This document shows, in pieces, positions 60,346-64,000 of a DNA stretch of 64,000 nt. The stretch's first letter is position 1; every line of letters begins with the position of its first letter. A model generated the notes under the pieces. The model saw nothing but the letters and a program-made list of their open reading frames with translations, was not told the origin of the DNA and did not search any database. A program made the translations under genes and the position numbers. Source of the DNA: Lachancea dasiensis (Eukaryota; Ascomycota; Saccharomycetes; Saccharomycetales; Saccharomycetaceae); the NCBI GenBank assembly GCA_900074725.1, contig LT598454.1, forward strand, positions 254,854 through 318,853. Reading direction: 5' to 3'.

Positions 60346-61093
60346 GATTCTCAACTTTTTGTTCGGCGGAAAAGGGTCTTAAAATGTGTCTTGTAGTCGA
60401 TTTGTAAGTGAGTTTTTGGATTTTAGGTATAATATATTATACATAACATGCCTTTTGGATATTAGAAAATTGTATATCCAAGAATATCAGACGAAACGTA
60501 TACAAAATTGAGACCAACTCCATAAATCTATTCCCGACTATTGAATGTAGCTTCTGTAAAGCTTTGGGTGAGGATTGACGTTTCTTTCGCCAGGCGGTAA
60601 GTTTGCCAGGCAGCTGCGTCACAATAGTACAAAGTGACTTAGAGCTTCTGGCGATCACAAGCGTTTCACCTCAGAGTACAACCATTAGCCGTAAAGGGGA
60701 ATCTAACGTCTGATTCAGATGTCAACGTATGGTGGCAGGCTCAACAAATACCAGGGCTACTTCCTTTTGATCATATGAAAAAATGGGGGACCAACAAAAT
60801 CAATGAGACTTTAAACTCAAACAGACCAGCTCAAGGCTAAATACTGACTAAGCTATGTAGAAGCTGGTGCTACGACGGCGATGAAGCTGGTGCTACGACG
60901 TTGTGAGTATTTTTATCCATTACTCACATGTCGTGTTCTGTGACAGAAAATATGCTAGAATTCAAGGTTAATCAACCCTCCGCAAGTCTCATAATTACTA
61001 CTGTCCATAACCTCGGCAGGTTTGGCAAGCCATCTAAGCAGCAAGAGGCACTTGGACTGAGTCAAAACTCTTGCACATCAGACACCCTTGAGC
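60346..61093. other. Divergent intergenic region of ARL1 and UBS1
   Basis: Two copies of GAAGCTGGTGCTACGACG lie at 60860-60899. A 97-codon frame at 60928-61221 overlaps the UBS1 start in another phase and is not taken as real. Confidence 0.45.
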
Positions 61094-61756
61094 ATGATTT
61101 CGCCGGTTACAAGGAGATTATTAAGAGATTGGAAACGACTTTGGCACCAACAAAATACCCGATACCACATCCGACCTCAGGACTCCAACTTGCATTTGTG
61201 GAACTTTGCACTGACATCTAAAGAAGCCGAGATCTATGGTGTCTTTTTTATCGGTGGCTCGGATACTGAGCCGATTATTGTGATGCGCGGTTTCACCCCC
61301 AACCATTGTTTTCCCGCGAATAAAAATGTTAACCTTACACATTTAGCGCCAATATTGTTGACCCAAGGTCTCTCCGGATTTTTGGATCAGCTTTACCGCA
61401 TGCTTGATCACACATCTACTGTCGGAGGTATCAGATTTATGCAAACTTGGAATAGGCTGATGATCAAAGACTTCAAAGCACATTTCCCAGAGCTACATGC
61501 CAGTTTTTCACCAGAACCACAAGATTACGCGCTTGTACAACAAAGCATAAATTCAACCGCGAAGCACGATCATCCTCTCCAATCGGGCTTCAAGTTCAGG
61601 GATTTATCGCCCCTGAGCGACACCATTGCATGCGATAATGACGACAAAGGAAAGGACACCAAGAGACGGAAATTGGATGTAAGTGGTACCGCTGCTACGG
61701 AAGGCGAGAGAGAGAGCGATAGCGATACTGAACTGCATAGAAAACGGAGGGCCTGA
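61094..61756 (+). CDS. UBS1: UBS1, E2-like suppressor of CDC34
   Basis: Ubs1 is an E2-like nuclear protein known as a suppressor of cdc34 mutants. The 220-residue product starts at the ATG at 61094 (MISPVTRRLLRDWKRLW), the typical first helix of a ubiquitin-conjugating fold, and continues with NLHLWNFALTSKEAEIYGV as its first strands. No catalytic Cys in an HPN context is seen, which fits a non-catalytic E2-like protein. The C-terminal tail is polar with a KRRK cluster. The call rests mainly on gene order between ARL1 and TYR1; the protein is shorter than in S. cerevisiae (277). Confidence 0.75.
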   Translation: MISPVTRRLLRDWKRLWHQQNTRYHIRPQDSNLHLWNFALTSKEAEIYGVFFIGGSDTEPIIVMRGFTPNHCFPANKNVNLTHLAPILLTQGLSGFLDQLYRMLDHTSTVGGIRFMQTWNRLMIKDFKAHFPELHASFSPEPQDYALVQQSINSTAKHDHPLQSGFKFRDLSPLSDTIACDNDDKGKDTKRRKLDVSGTAATEGERESDSDTELHRKRRA

Positions 61757-61828
61757 TACGGAATAATGGCCCATTTACTTGTAACATCTGCATTACCTGT
61801 TTTTCATCTTATGGAAACATAGGTATTA

Positions 61829-61857
61829 GTATATATATACATATATATATATATATA
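61829..61857. repeat. TA dinucleotide run
   Basis: A simple run of TA units with one AC interruption lies between the convergent ends of UBS1 and TYR1. Confidence 0.85.
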
Positions 61858-61942
61858 CGTTCGTATACATAATGACAAAAGTTAAGGACAAAGGACTACC
61901 ATCCTGGGTAATAGTATCTAGTCGGATGTTTCGTATGCAAAC

Positions 61943-63277
61943 CTATGTGCTGTTTTCATCGCAATGGCGCAAAATCGTTTTGATCATTTCATTGCCAATT
62001 ACGTTAGCCTCAGGTAACATTGGTTTGAAAAATTCTTGGACTTCTTCGAATTGACGTTTGTACAAATCATAGCTTTCGAAAGAAACAATAGTACTCCAGG
62101 ATCTTGCTGCAATAACAAATTCAAGGTCGTCAGCTCTGAAAGCATCTCCATTTATGGCGGCATCGATGGTCGTTGCCAGCAGATCGGGCGTCATGAAGAG
62201 ATATTCCGTAACGCCAAGAAATATCCTGAATAACGGGGTCGAACATATGATGTGGTCGTAAGGATTAATTTGAAGCTGATGCCAGCTGTCGACAATTGCT
62301 AGTAGTGATAAATGCGAGTTTGGAAGGGTTTTTTCACCTTCTTGTGGTTCATGTTGGCTTAGAGAGTATTTTTCCAATATCGAGTCATCCAGAAGAAGCG
62401 GCCGCTCTTGTTTACCAAAAACAAATTTCCTGGCTGCAGATAGTCTCCTCGTCAACTCATCCTTCCTGTTTTGAACGAAAAGCTCAAACAGCTCTGTGGC
62501 ACTTTTCGCGTACTGCATTATTTGTTGGTGGGCGGCAGGGTTGGTAATAGCCAGTCCTGCGTAGACGTGCCATTTATTGGAAAAGATTCGCAGTGAGATA
62601 TTAACCTTCACATTTTCAAAGCCGCCATACCACCGATTGACTCCGATGGTCCAAGGATATAGCTGCTTTTTGTACCAAGCCACACCCATACTTAAAAAAG
62701 CAGCGTGGGTGACCGCCTGAGTGTCTGCGGTGATTTTATCATGCTCTTCATGAGTAAGATAAACGTGTTTGCTCTTCAAAGATGACATGACTGTTTCTAC
62801 AAACTCAAAAGATTCCTCACGCTGACACCTGTGTTTGATGAGCACCAAGGGCTGACCTTCAGTGTTCACTTTAGGCCCATGCAGTGAGTGCACCGATACA
62901 ATGTCAACGTCTGGTGGTAAGTGTTTTTCAAAAGCTTTGATTTCGGGGCTCTTGCAACTTGTTTGGCCTCCAACAATGGCTCCAATCTTTGTGGACGCAC
63001 TGTACTCGCCCACGATTTTGTCTATAAGTTTTGCTTCCACACTGTAAATAACATAATCACTAATTCTTGAAACGAAATGGCCGTTTTTTAGCACTGTGTA
63101 TCGTTCGTCGAGACAGTTGTTTTGCAATTTGAGGTAGTTCTCCTCGCGATCACAGCATACTACCTTCCATCCATTTTGGGCGAATTTTCTAGCATACAAC
63201 TGGCCCATATCGCCCATGCCGATGATGCCTATCGTCTTCGTACGTTTCCATTCTTCGATGAGGCCCTGCTCCACCAT
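61943..63277 (-). CDS. TYR1: TYR1, prephenate dehydrogenase
   Basis: Tyr1 oxidises prephenate to 4-hydroxyphenylpyruvate with NADP in tyrosine synthesis. The ATG at 63277 (MVEQGLIEEWKRTKTIGIIG) gives 444 residues (452 in S. cerevisiae). Upstream the frame stays open but has only a GTG. The Rossmann motif is GIIGMGDMG, followed by CCDRE. HSLHGPKVNTEGQPL and HDKITADTQAVTHAAFLSMG carry the active-site His residues. It converges on UBS1 and diverges from DAL3. Confidence 0.96.
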   Translation of the reverse strand: MVEQGLIEEWKRTKTIGIIGMGDMGQLYARKFAQNGWKVVCCDREENYLKLQNNCLDERYTVLKNGHFVSRISDYVIYSVEAKLIDKIVGEYSASTKIGAIVGGQTSCKSPEIKAFEKHLPPDVDIVSVHSLHGPKVNTEGQPLVLIKHRCQREESFEFVETVMSSLKSKHVYLTHEEHDKITADTQAVTHAAFLSMGVAWYKKQLYPWTIGVNRWYGGFENVKVNISLRIFSNKWHVYAGLAITNPAAHQQIMQYAKSATELFELFVQNRKDELTRRLSAARKFVFGKQERPLLLDDSILEKYSLSQHEPQEGEKTLPNSHLSLLAIVDSWHQLQINPYDHIICSTPLFRIFLGVTEYLFMTPDLLATTIDAAINGDAFRADDLEFVIAARSWSTIVSFESYDLYKRQFEEVQEFFKPMLPEANVIGNEMIKTILRHCDENST

Positions 63278-63858
63278 GGATGATCGTATGGTGAGTTCTT
63301 TTAGCCTGGGCACTTGTGTCTTACAATGTTATTCGTATATACTTAATACAGATAACCTTACGATGAGATTCTTACTACTTAAATTACATATGAGATAATC
63401 ATATCAAATAAAAAACCAAGGTAGTACCACTAACCAACCCTGTACCCTGGTATGCACTAAAGTACCATTATAAATGTCTTAAGGGATTTGGAATTATGAT
63501 CGGCAGCTTTGGAGCGAATATTGTTAAATGTAGTCCCTTATCCCGCATTGTATGACGCGTGCTCGCTTGCAAGAGCATAGAAGGTAGATATAGTTCTTAT
63601 TAGAGTAAATTGCTTGATTCATTTTGCTCAACGCTCTGATTGATAGGTTGTTATGTCCTCCTTGCTATAACTGCTACCATTCTTTTGCTGATATGCCGGC
63701 CTCTGGTACCGCGTTGTTCTTAAACCATGATCGTTACTAATATATATCAAGTTCAAAGACCTAATATACAACTTAAAAGAGCATACATACCTGGTTCTTA
63801 AGAATCCAGGTGTTTTGATAGCCCAAAACCCTAAATCTGAGGGACTGAAGTACTAGAG
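63278..63858. promoter_or_regulatory. Divergent promoter of TYR1 and DAL3
   Basis: GATAA cores lie at 63351-63355 and 63393-63397, and CTTATC (GATAAG on the other strand) at 63537-63542. GATA sites drive nitrogen-repressed genes such as DAL3. No further gene is seen. Confidence 0.5.
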
Positions 63859-64000
63859 ATGTTGACTCTTGTGGCCGAACCTTTGACTATTGATGGTTTC
63901 AAAAACTACGGATCGATTGTGTCTCCCGATGAAGAAGTAGCCAAGCTTTCAGAGGCATCAAGGGGCGCCAATCAAGGAACCGCAATCAAAGTTGTTAAGG
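63859..64000 (+). CDS. DAL3: DAL3, ureidoglycolate lyase (3' end outside window)
   Basis: Dal3 splits ureidoglycolate to glyoxylate and urea in allantoin breakdown. Only the first 47 codons are seen: MLTLVAEPLTIDGFKNYGSI, then SPDEEVAKLSEASRGANQGT and AIKVVK, which match the N-terminus of the S. cerevisiae enzyme well (YGTIISPDEE, GANQGTAIK). The gene runs off the window. Confidence 0.9.
   Translation, partial: MLTLVAEPLTIDGFKNYGSIVSPDEEVAKLSEASRGANQGTAIKVVK

Noticed and set aside
60928-61221. A 97-codon gene before UBS1
   Set aside because: It overlaps the conserved UBS1 start in another phase and has no family features.

Overview
The window is nuclear DNA of a budding yeast of the family Saccharomycetaceae. 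Genes are compact and mostly intronless. The few introns carry GTATGT-type donors and TACTAAC branch points, the ER retention signal is HDEL, and the best family matches are Saccharomyces cerevisiae proteins. Gene order points to a lineage that did not go through the whole-genome duplication. SPT7, SEC18, RPG1 and ECM33 (together on chromosome II of S. cerevisiae) alternate here with YOS9 and EMC10 (chromosome IV). RKR1 (chromosome XIII) sits beside HSH49 and GNT1 (chromosome XV), with a single FAA1/FAA4-type gene. A Lachancea-like species would fit, but the sequence alone does not fix the genus.

Layout. 1-13.9 kb is a conserved housekeeping block: SPT7 (cut by the window start), YOS9, EMC10, SEC18, RPG1, a GLTP-type lipid transfer protein and ECM33. 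13.9-17.4 kb is a gene-poor gap with two small tandem repeats, a perfect hairpin and an orphan promoter-like patch. At 17.4 kb lies a tiny GPI-type protein resembling DDR2/HOR7, with a stress-element-rich upstream region.

17.96-34.6 kb is the remarkable part. The upstream region of the small wall gene plus the 3' part of GAD1 has been tandemly duplicated: repeat A + GAD1 fragment, repeat B + GAD1 fragment, repeat C + intact GAD1. The second GAD1 fragment is split by an 11.6-kb insertion (20429-32034). That insertion is a patchwork of pieces of unrelated host genes (HRD1, GPN2, a HOL1-like transporter, ATP12, YPK3, YBR062C, YPT6, ALO1, RSP5 and several unidentified pieces). Among them stand whole-looking genes (MPR1, PPT2), a tRNA-Gln with an odd T-loop, a DUF1749 hydrolase fused to an ATP12 piece, and a pair of related secreted proteins.

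35.7-64 kb is again conserved: SPE2, HSH49, GNT1, RKR1, an unknown secreted protein, a CLD1/ICT1-type hydrolase, FAA1, a small RRM-like protein, GDE1, CQD1 (three exons), ARL1, UBS1, TYR1 and the start of DAL3.

Shared themes are ER and Golgi traffic and quality control (YOS9, EMC10, SEC18, GNT1, ARL1), lipid handling (GLTP, FAA1, GDE1, CQD1, CLD1-like) and stress or nitrogen metabolism (GAD1, SPE2, MPR1, DAL3). The new biology suggested here is the capture of many short genomic fragments into one site inside a duplicated gene fragment.
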